Part shown: positions 1 to 7,878 of the stretch, piece by piece
Layout of the letters: every line of letters begins with the position of its first letter
Position numbering within the stretch: the stretch's first letter is position 1
From: a virus
Direction: 5' to 3' (one strand)
Virus record (IMG/VR): IMGVR_UViG_3300023178_000157
Location: 1-34,097 of that record
Length of the DNA: 34,097 nucleotides
Notes under the pieces: generated by a model
Told to the model about the DNA's origin: nothing
Database searches by the model: none
The model's input: only the letters and a program-made list of their open reading frames with translations
Made by a program: the position numbers and the translations under genes

Positions 1-2
1 CC

Positions 3-434
3 AGTAGGCTTGAGCAGTGGGTTAAAGAAGAAGGTGAGTTTGCTAAGAACGTCCTAAGGGTAGCGAATGAAAAGAACCTACGGTCACATAAGCGTAGAGG
101 TCTGAACCATAAGCTAACCCTGGACGGTCAGGACGCTACCAAATGGTCTAACGAAGAGCGCTTGTTTGTGGGTATCAGGCTCATTGATGTCATCATTGTT
201 GAGACAGGCTTAGTACGCTTACAGCAAATGAGAACATCTAAGAATAAAGTCACCACTTTCGTAGAAGCTACACCAGAGACTTTAGATTGGATTAAGAAGC
301 TCAACGAATACCAATCAAGCCGTAGACCGAGATATGCACCCTGCATAATCCCACCGAAAGATTGGGAAGGCGTGTGGGGTGGAGGTTACTACGACAAAAT
401 TATCAACGCATTACCACTAGTGAGGACACACTAA
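3..434 (+). CDS. T7-like RNA polymerase, N-terminal fragment (5' partial)
   Basis: The frame is open from base 3, so the gene starts before the window. The 143 visible codons match the C-terminal part of the N-terminal domain of T7 RNA polymerase: a VGIRLIDVIIVETGLV segment (T7 VGVRCIEMLIESTGMV), then APCIIPPKDWEGVWGGGYY (T7 QPCVVPPKPWTGITGGGYW), then LPLVRTH (T7 LALVRTH). In T7 this domain binds the AT-rich upstream promoter and takes part in promoter melting. The frame stops with TAA at 432-434, straight after the conserved RTH, where T7 continues without a break. The rest of the enzyme is encoded by the next cistron in another frame. The sequence directly shows a split gene. Whether two polypeptides assemble, or this is a mutation or sequence error, is not decided here. 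Confidence 0.88.
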   Translation, partial: SRLEQWVKEEGEFAKNVLRVANEKNLRSHKRRGLNHKLTLDGQDATKWSNEERLFVGIRLIDVIIVETGLVRLQQMRTSKNKVTTFVEATPETLDWIKKLNEYQSSRRPRYAPCIIPPKDWEGVWGGGYYDKIINALPLVRTH

Positions 435-2098
435 TGCAGAAGAACAGTAAAGAATACCTAGCGGAATTAGCGCAGCGTGACCTGAGCCAAGAGCTTAACT
501 GCGTGAACGCTTTGCAACGCACTGCATGGAGAATCAATAAGAACGTAGTGAAGGTTATTCGTACAGTGTGGGATAGTGGTCAGGAGTGGGCAGGGTTACC
601 ACCTCGTGATGACCTAGACCTACCTGCATATCCCTTTGGTGATATTGAGATAGCTGACCTACCACCTGAGCGTAAGCCTGAATTGATAGAGTTCCTGAAC
701 AAACGTACAGCTATCCATAAGTTCAACGGCAAGAGTCGTAGTAAGCGTATTCAGATTGAACGTACAATCCAGATAGCAGAAGACTACATGAAGTATGATA
801 AGTTCTACTTTGTATGGCAGCTAGACTTTAGGGGCCGTAAGTATCCAGTGGAATCTTTCATGTCTCCACAGGTTGCTGATTGGGGTAAAGCTACCATTGA
901 GTTTGCTGAAGGTATGCGGATAGGCAATCCTGAGAACGCTAAGTGGCTTGCTATTCACGGAGCTAATACCTTTGGGAATGATAAGGTATCCTTGGATGAC
1001 CGTGAGCTTTGGGCATACCTACACAAAGAAGATGTCATCAAGACAGTAGAAGACCCTTACAATTACCTGTGGTGGACAGAGGCAGACAAGCCATTCCAAT
1101 TCCTGGCTTGGGTCTACGAATGGTATGGCTACATTCAGGAAGGTGATGACTTCGTAACACATCTACCCTGTGCTGCTGATGGCTCATGTAATGGTCTGCA
1201 ACATCTACTCTCTATTATGAGAGATGAAGAAGGCGGCAAGTCAGTGAACCTTACTGACAGTGACTTACCTGCTGACATCTATAGAGATGTAGCTGAAGCT
1301 ACTGCCATGCGTGTTCAGAAGGATGCTGATGCAGGTAACGAGATGGCTAAGAAATGCTTAGAGTTTGGCATTACCCGTAAGCTGACTAAACGAGCAGTGA
1401 TGATTGTACCTTATAGCGGTACGCAGCACTCATGCAGGGCATACGTTGAGGAAGCTATTGAAGAGCAGGTAGCCAAGGGTGCAGCTAATCCTTTTGGTGA
1501 GGAATACTTCAGAGCTAGTCTTTATCTCACAGCACACATTTGGTCTGCCATAAATGATGTCATTGGAACTGCTAGGCAGGTGATGGATTACGTTAAAGAC
1601 CTGGGGGTTCTGTATGCTCAAGAAAACAAACCGTTAGAATGGGTAACACCAACAAACTTACTTGTTAGACAAGTTTACAATGACTTTAAAAAGAGGAGGA
1701 TAACTACACTGATTGACGGTTCAATTATTAAGTTGAACTGGAGAAAAAACATTGATGATACAGTGAGCAAGAGCAAGACACGGAGCGGGGCATCCCCAAA
1801 CTTTATACACTCACTGGATGCGTCAGCCCTGACCATGACAGTCAATAAATGTATCGATGCAGGCATACAGGACTTTGCAATGGTACATGACAGTTATGGC
1901 ACACACAGCCCTAACATGCAGCGTATGTCAGAGCTGCTTAGGGAAGCCTTTGTGGAGATGTATGAAGAGAATGATGTACTTAATCAACTCTATACACTAG
2001 CGAAGCAAAACCTAGATACTATGGACATACCAGAGCCTCCAAAGGCTGGTGACCTAGATATATCTAAGGTATTGAATTCTAAATACTTTTTTGCATAA
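434..2098 (+). CDS. T7-like RNA polymerase, C-terminal catalytic fragment
   Basis: This 554-residue protein carries the thumb, palm and fingers of a single-subunit phage RNA polymerase. Visible motifs are DFRGRKYP (T7 DWRGRVYA), catalytic Asp249 in DGSCNG (T7 D537), Lys319 and Tyr327 in the O-helix RKLTKRAVMIVPYSG (T7 K631, Y639), His485-Asp486 in MVHDSYG (T7 H811-D812), and a terminal KYFFA like the T7 FAFA foot. The chosen start is ATG 434, whose A is the last base of the upstream TAA. GAGG at 422-425 lies 8 bases before it. An open frame reaches back to 362 but adds only out-of-frame codons of the upstream cistron. From SKEYL to TAWRIN the spacing equals T7, so about 14 extra bases (432-445) separate the two halves. 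All catalytic residues are intact, which argues against a decaying gene. Confidence 0.9.
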   Translation: MQKNSKEYLAELAQRDLSQELNCVNALQRTAWRINKNVVKVIRTVWDSGQEWAGLPPRDDLDLPAYPFGDIEIADLPPERKPELIEFLNKRTAIHKFNGKSRSKRIQIERTIQIAEDYMKYDKFYFVWQLDFRGRKYPVESFMSPQVADWGKATIEFAEGMRIGNPENAKWLAIHGANTFGNDKVSLDDRELWAYLHKEDVIKTVEDPYNYLWWTEADKPFQFLAWVYEWYGYIQEGDDFVTHLPCAADGSCNGLQHLLSIMRDEEGGKSVNLTDSDLPADIYRDVAEATAMRVQKDADAGNEMAKKCLEFGITRKLTKRAVMIVPYSGTQHSCRAYVEEAIEEQVAKGAANPFGEEYFRASLYLTAHIWSAINDVIGTARQVMDYVKDLGVLYAQENKPLEWVTPTNLLVRQVYNDFKKRRITTLIDGSIIKLNWRKNIDDTVSKSKTRSGASPNFIHSLDASALTMTVNKCIDAGIQDFAMVHDSYGTHSPNMQRMSELLREAFVEMYEENDVLNQLYTLAKQNLDTMDIPEPPKAGDLDISKVLNSKYFFA

Positions 2099-2132
2099 AA
2101 TTAAAACCTGCCCCAATAGCCCGAAAGGGTTA
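2099..2132 (+). promoter_or_regulatory. Candidate phage promoter motif with hairpin (phi2.5-like position)
   Basis: The gap between the RNA polymerase and SSB genes begins with AATTAAAACCTGCCCC (2099-2114). The first 14 bases recur exactly at 11990-12003, and 15 of the 16 recur at 33736-33751. It is followed by a hairpin, TAGCCC-GAAA-GGGTTA (2117-2132). The context AGGGTTAAA..CT..ACTAC is also shared with 33767-33777. T7 has a promoter (phi2.5) at the same map position. That this is the promoter of the phage polymerase is inference; a processing or structural signal is the alternative. Confidence 0.5.
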
Positions 2133-2157
2133 AAACTTACTACACTTAGGAGACAAC

Positions 2158-2781
2158 ATGACAGTTAAAAATGTAATTGAAGGTTCAGCATTATGGGCAA
2201 AAGTCCACGAACCTGATACTAAATTTGACCCTGATGGAACGTACAGTATTAGCGTATTAGTTCCTGAAACAAAAGCACAAGAAATGTGTGAATATCTTGA
2301 TGACATTGTTGATAAAGCATATGCTGAAGAGATTAAAAGTAATCCAAAGAAAAAGAATACTTTGTCCACACGCAAAGGCTACGACCATAACTATGACCAA
2401 GATGGCAATCAAACAGACCTTATCGAATTTAAGGTTAAGCTGAAAGCCAAAGTCACTCGACATGATGGTACATCGTTTAGTCAAAAGCCTGTTGTAGTAG
2501 ACGCTAAACGTCAGCCTTTAAACCCTGACATTGCTATAGGTAATGGCTCAGATGTTAAAGTAGCTTTCGAGCCTCGACCTTATGTGATGAACAGCACTAA
2601 GCAAGTAGGTGTCTCTTTAAGATTGAAAGGCGTTCAGGTCATTAATCTGGTAGAGTATGGCAACAGTGTATCCACCATGTTTGATGAAGAAGACGGCTAC
2701 GTAGCTGAAGTACCAGCCCCTGTAGCTAGTACACCTCTCGATGACGGTATTGCTACTGATGAATCTGAAGGGGACTTTTGA
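2158..2781 (+). CDS. Single-stranded DNA-binding protein (gp2.5-like)
   Basis: A 207-residue protein at the gene 2.5 position between RNA polymerase and endonuclease I. It begins MTVKNVIEGSALWAKVHEPD, which fits the OB-fold SSB of T7-like phages, and it ends in an acidic tail, DESEGDF. T7 gp2.5 also ends in an acidic tail with terminal Phe, which contacts the polymerase and helicase. It coats single-stranded DNA at the fork and helps annealing and recombination. TTAGGAGA lies about 6 bases before the ATG. The candidate promoter 2099-2132 lies just upstream. The 3' end overlaps the endonuclease start. Assignment rests on position, length and tail; the OB-fold core has little obvious motif to read by eye. 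Confidence 0.85.
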   Translation: MTVKNVIEGSALWAKVHEPDTKFDPDGTYSISVLVPETKAQEMCEYLDDIVDKAYAEEIKSNPKKKNTLSTRKGYDHNYDQDGNQTDLIEFKVKLKAKVTRHDGTSFSQKPVVVDAKRQPLNPDIAIGNGSDVKVAFEPRPYVMNSTKQVGVSLRLKGVQVINLVEYGNSVSTMFDEEDGYVAEVPAPVASTPLDDGIATDESEGDF

Positions 2782-3139
2782 GCATAGGGTTATCTCTGAC
2801 CTAGAAAAGAGAGAGGTATCGTTTGAGTATGAGCCACATGTAATACCCTACTCAGTGGAGAGAAAGTACATCCCAGACATCTTCGTAAATGGCATCTACG
2901 TAGAAGCCAAAGGGTACTTTCGCCAAGATGCCCAGCGGAAAATGAAGGCAGTCAAAGCACAACACAGTGACCTTGACATACGCTTTCTTTTCCAAAGGGC
3001 AAACTCTCCAATCCAAGGCGCGAAGAAGCGCAAGGATGGGTCAAAGATGACTTGTAGTGAATGGGCTGACCGTAACGGTTTCTTATGGGCAGAAGGTGAA
3101 CAAATCCCTGAGGAGTGGATTAATGAACTTAAAAATTAA
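2741..3139 (+). CDS. Endonuclease I, Holliday-junction resolvase (gp3-like)
   Basis: The product matches T7 endonuclease I, which resolves branched DNA and helps degrade host DNA. The PD-(D/E)XK catalytic set is intact: Glu14 in TFEHRV (T7 E20), Asp46 in YIPDIF (T7 D55), and Glu55 and Lys57 in YVEAKG (T7 E65, K67). The C-terminal IPEEWI matches T7 IPAEWI. At 132 residues it is slightly shorter than T7 (149), with a shorter N-terminus and no basic tail. The start is uncertain: ATG 2741 and ATG 2759 are in frame, both inside the SSB gene, and neither has a clear Shine-Dalgarno. Translation probably depends on ribosomes from the SSB gene. Confidence 0.9.
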   Translation: MTVLLLMNLKGTFEHRVISDLEKREVSFEYEPHVIPYSVERKYIPDIFVNGIYVEAKGYFRQDAQRKMKAVKAQHSDLDIRFLFQRANSPIQGAKKRKDGSKMTCSEWADRNGFLWAEGEQIPEEWINELKN

Positions 3140-3275
3140 CGTAGATGATTTACTACAAACTGTATTCGAGAACACTAAGGATGAAGAGCTGGCAGATTTA
3201 CTGGCTTTCTTAGAGTCTTGGGTAAAGAACGTAGAAGATGAACTTGAGTATCTTCAAGAAGACGCAGGCTGCTAA
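3123..3275 (+). CDS. Small acidic protein of unknown function
   Basis: A 50-residue ORF between endonuclease I and primase-helicase. ATG 3123 is chosen over the upstream in-frame ATG 3057 because GAGGAG ends 7 bases before it and the overlap with endonuclease I falls to 17 bases. The stop codon (3273-3275) forms a TAATG overlap with the primase start, which implies coupled translation. The protein is acidic and predicted helical (DDLLQTVFENTKDEELADLLAFLESW), with no motif I recognise. It is probably real because of its ribosome site and tight packing. Confidence 0.65.
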   Translation: MNLKINVDDLLQTVFENTKDEELADLLAFLESWVKNVEDELEYLQEDAGC

Positions 3276-4876
3276 TGAAAGAAGAGAGTACATACATCCG
3301 TAAAGGTGCATGTCCTCACTGTGGCAGTAGTGATGCTAATGTAGAGTATACTGACGGTCATCACTACTGCTTTTCCTGCGAAACAACAACACCATCGGAT
3401 AAAGCAATGGAACAACAACCAGTAAAACAACCAGAGTTTAACCCTGTAAGGGGTACAGTACAGGCACTGCCTAAGCGAAAGCTAACAGATGCAACATGTA
3501 AGCTCTGGGGGTATGAAGTAGCCGACTATAATGGCGAGAAGGTACAAGTAGCCAACTATAAAGATGACCAGCAAAACCTGATAGCTCAGAAGATTAGGTT
3601 TGCAGGTAAAGACTTCAGATTTACAGGGGACGCTAAGAAGGCTGGCCTATACGGTAGGCACTTGTGGCGTGATGCTGGTAAGATGCTGACTATAGTGGAA
3701 GGGGAGCTGGACGCTCTTTCAGTAAGTCAGGCTTTCGACAACAAATGGCCTGTAGTTTCAATCAGGTCAGGTGCAGCAGGTGCTAAGAGGGACATAGCAA
3801 ACAACATTGATTGGATTGAGAACTTCGAGTCAGTCATATTCATGTTCGATAACGATGACGTAGGGAGGAAAGCAGCAGAAGAATGTGCCTTACTATTAAC
3901 ACCAGGTAAGGCGAAGATAGCTTCACTACCTGAGAAAGATGCTAGTGATATGTTAGTCACTGGTAAGGTCAAGATGTTAGTGGATGCAGTATGGTCGGCT
4001 AAGATATTTAGACCTGACGGTATCATTTCAGGAACAGACCTTTGGGAAGTAATAACTGAAGAAGATAACGTAGAGGCGGTTAGCTATCCGTTTAACGGCT
4101 TAAACGAGAAAACCCTTGGTATGCGTAGGGGTGAGATTGTAACGGTCACAGCAGGTTCTGGTATAGGTAAATCACATTTAACCCGTGAATTTGCACATCA
4201 CTTAGTGAAAGAAGGGCAGACTGTTGGATACATTGCATTAGAAGAATCGGTTAAGCGTACAGCGCTGGGCTTGATGGCTATTGAGTTAAACAAACCATTG
4301 CACTTAGGGCAGCATGAAGTAACTGAAGAAGAGTTAAAGCAAGCCTATGATGCAACTGTAGGCTCAGGCAGAGTGTTCTTATATGACCATTGGGGAAGCA
4401 CAGATAGTGATAACCTATTGGCTAAGATAAGATACTTGGTCAGAGGCTGTGGATGTACCTACATTATATTAGACCATCTAAGTATTGTAGTATCAGGCAT
4501 GGGCGAAGGGGATGAACGGAGACTCATTGATAATACAATGACCAAACTTCGTACATTGACGGAGGAAGTACAGTGTGGCATGGTACTCGTATCACACCTT
4601 AAACGACCAGCAGGGGACAAAGGACACGAAGAAGGCGCATCAACAAGCCTTTCACAACTGAGGGGTTCAGCAGCCATAGCACAATTAAGTGACATGGTTA
4701 TTGGGCTGGAGAGAAACCAACAAGATAAGGCAAGAGCTAACACCACAACTATCAGGGTTTTAAAGAACCGTTGGACAGGTGAGACAGGTATTTGCTGTGA
4801 CTTAGCATACAATAAGGAAACAGGCAGAATGATTGAATCTGTATTTACTGAAGAAGTGTATGAGGAGGATTTCTAA
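3275..4876 (+). CDS. Primase-helicase (gp4-like)
   Basis: A 533-residue bifunctional replication protein, close in size to T7 gp4 (566). In order it has a zinc-binding domain (Cys13, 16, 32, 35; T7 C17, 20, 36, 39), a TOPRIM primase core (VEGELDALS near residue 141; FDNDDVG near 192) and a RecA-type hexameric helicase. The helicase shows Walker A GSGIGKS (about 294-300), Walker B YIILDHLSIVVSG, the DERRLIDNTMTKLR segment and RGSAAIAQLSDMVIGLERN. It ends EEVYEEDF, acidic with terminal Phe, like the T7 gp4 tail that docks on the polymerase. It unwinds DNA 5' to 3' and makes lagging-strand primers. It is coupled by TAATG to the genes on both sides. Confidence 0.96.
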   Translation: MKEESTYIRKGACPHCGSSDANVEYTDGHHYCFSCETTTPSDKAMEQQPVKQPEFNPVRGTVQALPKRKLTDATCKLWGYEVADYNGEKVQVANYKDDQQNLIAQKIRFAGKDFRFTGDAKKAGLYGRHLWRDAGKMLTIVEGELDALSVSQAFDNKWPVVSIRSGAAGAKRDIANNIDWIENFESVIFMFDNDDVGRKAAEECALLLTPGKAKIASLPEKDASDMLVTGKVKMLVDAVWSAKIFRPDGIISGTDLWEVITEEDNVEAVSYPFNGLNEKTLGMRRGEIVTVTAGSGIGKSHLTREFAHHLVKEGQTVGYIALEESVKRTALGLMAIELNKPLHLGQHEVTEEELKQAYDATVGSGRVFLYDHWGSTDSDNLLAKIRYLVRGCGCTYIILDHLSIVVSGMGEGDERRLIDNTMTKLRTLTEEVQCGMVLVSHLKRPAGDKGHEEGASTSLSQLRGSAAIAQLSDMVIGLERNQQDKARANTTTIRVLKNRWTGETGICCDLAYNKETGRMIESVFTEEVYEEDF

Positions 4877-5040
4877 TGGTTCTCTACACTGAAGCACAAC
4901 TTAAGGAAGCCTACGACATCTTTATAAAGTCTCTTAATGACTTAACAGAAGAAGGCTTCGATATGGGCCAAAAGCCCGACTTAGAAGAGTTCCGTATAAT
5001 CTTTGAAGAAGAACACGAAGCTCAAGCAAACGAACAATAA
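4876..5040 (+). CDS. Small acidic protein of unknown function
   Basis: A 54-residue ORF beginning MVLYTEAQLKEAYDIF and ending EEEHEAQANEQ. Its ATG overlaps the primase-helicase stop (TAATG). GAGGAGGA, the strongest Shine-Dalgarno seen in the window, ends 6 bases upstream, inside the acidic tail codons of the helicase. It is acidic and likely helical, without a recognisable domain. It sits between helicase and polymerase, where T7 relatives carry small accessory genes. The ribosome site and gene packing make it likely to be expressed. Confidence 0.65.
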   Translation: MVLYTEAQLKEAYDIFIKSLNDLTEEGFDMGQKPDLEEFRIIFEEEHEAQANEQ

Positions 5041-5059
5041 CTACTGCGGAGACAGGGTA

Positions 5060-6760
5060 ATGAGATACATTTTTGATATAGAAACAGATGGGTTACTGGA
5101 TGAAGTAACAATGGTTCACTGCGTAGTCTTGCGTAATGTAGATACTGATGAAGTGCTTACATTTAGAGATGACAAGAGTGCATGTATTAAAGCATTAGAG
5201 GAAGCTGACCAGTTAATAGGTCACAACATCATAGGTTATGATTTTCCAGTGCTACAAAAGCTATGGGGATGGACATATGAAGGTGACATCCTCGACACCT
5301 TAGTATGCAGTAGAACTATCTGGCCCAACCTGGGTGAGTTAGACAGGCCGCCAATGCCTTCAAAGCTAAGAGGTTCACACTCTTTGAAAGCTTGGGGTAT
5401 TCGCTCAGGTGTTCTTAAAGGTGACTTTAATGATGGGTCACCTGATGTCTGGGATGTATTCACGCAAGAAATGCTAGACTATTGTATTCAAGATACAGCA
5501 GTCACAGCAGCTTTATTAAAACGTATTGAGAGCAAACAGTTCTCAACAGATGCGTTAGGTTTAGAGCATGACATGGCTAAGTTGATGTTTCTACAGGAAA
5601 AACGTGGTTTTGACTTTGATGTAGACGCAGCTCGTGAGTTATACGGAAGACTTACACAACGTAAGACCGACATAGAAAATGAGCTTGTATCTACATTTGA
5701 GCCAACCATTGTAGAGATGAAGACCAAGACTAAGGTATTACCCTTCAACCCTGCAAGCCGCCAGCAGATAGCCGATAGGTTAATGAAACGCGGTTGGGTT
5801 CCAGAAGCCTTTACAGATAATGGTCAGCCTAAGGTAGATGAAACAATCCTATCAAAGATTGAGATGCCTGAAGCTGCTCTATTAGTAGAGTACCTGACAC
5901 TGAACAAACGCTTAGGTCAGATAGGTAATGGTAAGCAAGCTTGGTTGAAAGCTGAGAAGAACGGTAAGCTACATGGCAGGGTAAACCCTATGGGTGCGGT
6001 TACATCACGATGTACACACAGCAACCCGAACATGGCTCAAGTTCCATCAGTAGGCGCACCATTTGGTAAAGAATGCCGAGCATTGTTTACAGTGCCTGAG
6101 GGTTACTCACTACTTGGTGCAGATGCTTCTGGTTTAGAGCTACGCTGTCTTGCTCATTACATGTCACGGTATGACGGGGGCAAGTATGGTCTTGAGATAC
6201 TTGAAGGTGACATACACACAGCTAACCAAAAAGCAGCAGGTCTTCCCGAAAGGTCACAAGCAAAAACATTCATATATGGTTTCTTATATGGAGCAGGTGA
6301 TGCCAAGACAGGAAGCATTATTGGTAAGGGTGCTAAAGAAGGTAAGGCTATTAAGAAAAAGTTTCTAGCCAAGACACCAGCTTTAGCCAAGCTAAGAGAA
6401 GCTGTTAATACAGCAGTAGAAGACAAGGGGTGGATAAAGGGTTTAGACGGAAGGGTAATACCTGTTCGCTACCCTCACGCCGCACTCAATACATTACTTC
6501 AAAGTGCAGGCGCTATTATATGTAAGCGCTGGTACGTAGAGATTGTCAAAGCATTACAGGCAAATAACTACACTGAAGAAGATGTTGCGATAGTGGCTTT
6601 TATTCACGATGAAGTACAAATTAAAGTAAGGAAATCATTAGAAGATGAAATCGGAATGCTCGTCGTGCGAGCAATGCAAGAAACTGAACAATACTACAAG
6701 TTTCGATGCAAGCTCGACGCAGAATACAAATACGGAAGGAACTGGGCAGACACACACTAA
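5060..6760 (+). CDS. Family A DNA polymerase (gp5-like), no thioredoxin-binding insertion
   Basis: A 566-residue replicative polymerase with 3'-5' exonuclease. Exonuclease residues are Asp6 and Glu8 in DIETDG, HN..GYD, and the YCIQD motif. Polymerase motif A is DASGLELRCLAHY (Asp355), motif B holds Arg398, Lys402 and Tyr406 in KTFIYGFLYGAG, and motif C is His516-Asp517-Glu518. ATG 5060 (MRYIFDIETDG) is preferred over ATG 5003 because GGAG lies 8 bases upstream and the family starts at the exonuclease motif. T7 gp5 has 704 residues. Much of the difference is the missing thumb insertion that binds host thioredoxin: here TFEP runs to FNPASR within about 17 residues. Processivity must therefore be achieved another way. 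Confidence 0.96.
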   Translation: MRYIFDIETDGLLDEVTMVHCVVLRNVDTDEVLTFRDDKSACIKALEEADQLIGHNIIGYDFPVLQKLWGWTYEGDILDTLVCSRTIWPNLGELDRPPMPSKLRGSHSLKAWGIRSGVLKGDFNDGSPDVWDVFTQEMLDYCIQDTAVTAALLKRIESKQFSTDALGLEHDMAKLMFLQEKRGFDFDVDAARELYGRLTQRKTDIENELVSTFEPTIVEMKTKTKVLPFNPASRQQIADRLMKRGWVPEAFTDNGQPKVDETILSKIEMPEAALLVEYLTLNKRLGQIGNGKQAWLKAEKNGKLHGRVNPMGAVTSRCTHSNPNMAQVPSVGAPFGKECRALFTVPEGYSLLGADASGLELRCLAHYMSRYDGGKYGLEILEGDIHTANQKAAGLPERSQAKTFIYGFLYGAGDAKTGSIIGKGAKEGKAIKKKFLAKTPALAKLREAVNTAVEDKGWIKGLDGRVIPVRYPHAALNTLLQSAGAIICKRWYVEIVKALQANNYTEEDVAIVAFIHDEVQIKVRKSLEDEIGMLVVRAMQETEQYYKFRCKLDAEYKYGRNWADTH

Positions 6761-7184
6761 GGTTTTCAACAACAATAAGAAGTTCGATATTGACCTACAA
6801 TATGGGCAGATGCACGAACAACGCATCCTAGACATGCTCGAAGGTAAGAAGATTGAAGTCAAAACAGAGCGGGGTATGTGGACAAAGACAGGCAACATAG
6901 CAATAGAATTTGAAAGCTATGGTAAGCCTTCAGGTATAGCATCCACTGAAGCAGATTACTGGTTTCATAACTTAGCTATTGAAGATGATGTATATTGTAC
7001 GCTTGTCTTCAAAACTGATATATTGAGAAAGATTGTTGAAGAGCTTGATGACCATAAGGTCGTTAAAGGTGGGGATAACTGGGCATCTAAAATGTACCTC
7101 GTTAATCTCAGCAAATTGTTTCGCACAGATACCTTAAAAATCTACAAAGAATTGGGAGATACTGATGACAACATTAGTGATTGA
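6645..7184 (+). CDS. Conserved phage protein, possible PD-(D/E)XK nuclease
   Basis: A 179-residue product lying between DNA polymerase and exonuclease. The core reads FDIDLQYGQMHEQRILDML followed by GKKIEVKTERG. The E-x-K at Glu71-Lys73, after a helix with acidic residues, resembles a PD-(D/E)XK nuclease core; similar small proteins are common next to the polymerase in marine T7-like phages. Function is inferred from this pattern only. The start is problematic: ATG 6645 overlaps the polymerase gene by 116 bases and gives about 40 low-complexity residues, while the next ATG (6810) would remove the conserved FDIDLQYG. No GTG or TTG lies between them near the polymerase stop. The 3' end overlaps the exonuclease gene by 20 bases. 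Confidence 0.7.
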   Translation: MKSECSSCEQCKKLNNTTSFDASSTQNTNTEGTGQTHTKVFNNNKKFDIDLQYGQMHEQRILDMLEGKKIEVKTERGMWTKTGNIAIEFESYGKPSGIASTEADYWFHNLAIEDDVYCTLVFKTDILRKIVEELDDHKVVKGGDNWASKMYLVNLSKLFRTDTLKIYKELGDTDDNISD

Positions 7185-7878
7185 TGGAGACATCATTGCA
7201 TACAAAGTAGCCGTAAGTAGTGAGCACCCAATCAACTGGGGCAACGGACTATGGACGCTGCACTCTTATGAACATGAAATCATAGAGGGTGTGGACGGTG
7301 AGATAGAAAGGTTGATGGAAGAAACAGGGGCTGATGATTACATTACAGCTCTTAGTTCAACTAACAACTATAGAAAGACTGTAGCCAGTTATTATAAAGC
7401 TAACAGGAATGACACACGTAAGCCCATGCTATTACCTTTTGCCCGTGACTACATCATGGACAAACAAAAGGGATTGATATGGGAAGGTGTAGAAGCAGAT
7501 GATGTACTAGGTGTATTAACATCTAGGTCAGACAAGTACATGTCTTGGTCAATTGATAAAGATTTAATGACCATTCCTGGTCGGCACTGGATGGATGGTG
7601 AAGAGAAAGTCATCAACCAAGAAGAGGCTGACCACTGGTTCTACATGCAGACATTGATAGGTGACTCTACGGATAATTATAAAGGTTGTCCTAAGGTCGG
7701 AATCAAAACTGCGGAAAAAATTTTAGCGGAAAATTCAACATGGGAAACTGTGGTGGCTGCATTTGAGAAGGCAGGTCTTAGTGAAGAAGATGCTTTAGAA
7801 AATGCGAGGTTAGCCAGAATCCTACGGGATGGCGAATACAATAACGAGACAGGCGAGGTAAAACTGTGGCTGGACTAA
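7165..7878 (+). CDS. 5'-3' exonuclease, FEN/PIN fold (gp6-like)
   Basis: A 237-residue flap-type nuclease (T7 gp6 is 300). Metal-binding acidic residues are visible: Asp7 and Asp9 in IDGDIIAYK, EADD (110-113), SIDKDL, and GDSTDN (166-171) leading into a helix-three-turn-helix, GCPKVGIKTAEKIL. In T7 this enzyme removes RNA primers, degrades host DNA to recycle nucleotides and works in recombination. GGGAG ends 6 bases before the ATG, inside the upstream gene. The 3' end overlaps the DUF3310 gene by 13 bases. The C-terminus is shorter than in T7 but the catalytic core is complete. Confidence 0.93.
   Translation: MTTLVIDGDIIAYKVAVSSEHPINWGNGLWTLHSYEHEIIEGVDGEIERLMEETGADDYITALSSTNNYRKTVASYYKANRNDTRKPMLLPFARDYIMDKQKGLIWEGVEADDVLGVLTSRSDKYMSWSIDKDLMTIPGRHWMDGEEKVINQEEADHWFYMQTLIGDSTDNYKGCPKVGIKTAEKILAENSTWETVVAAFEKAGLSEEDALENARLARILRDGEYNNETGEVKLWLD

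Noticed and set aside
423-445. Programmed -1 frameshift joining the two RNA polymerase parts
   Set aside because: A -1 shift near CAC-TAA would join the frames, but no slippery heptamer or downstream structure is evident, and the TAATG with a GAGG ribosome site explains the junction better. It is not formally excluded.
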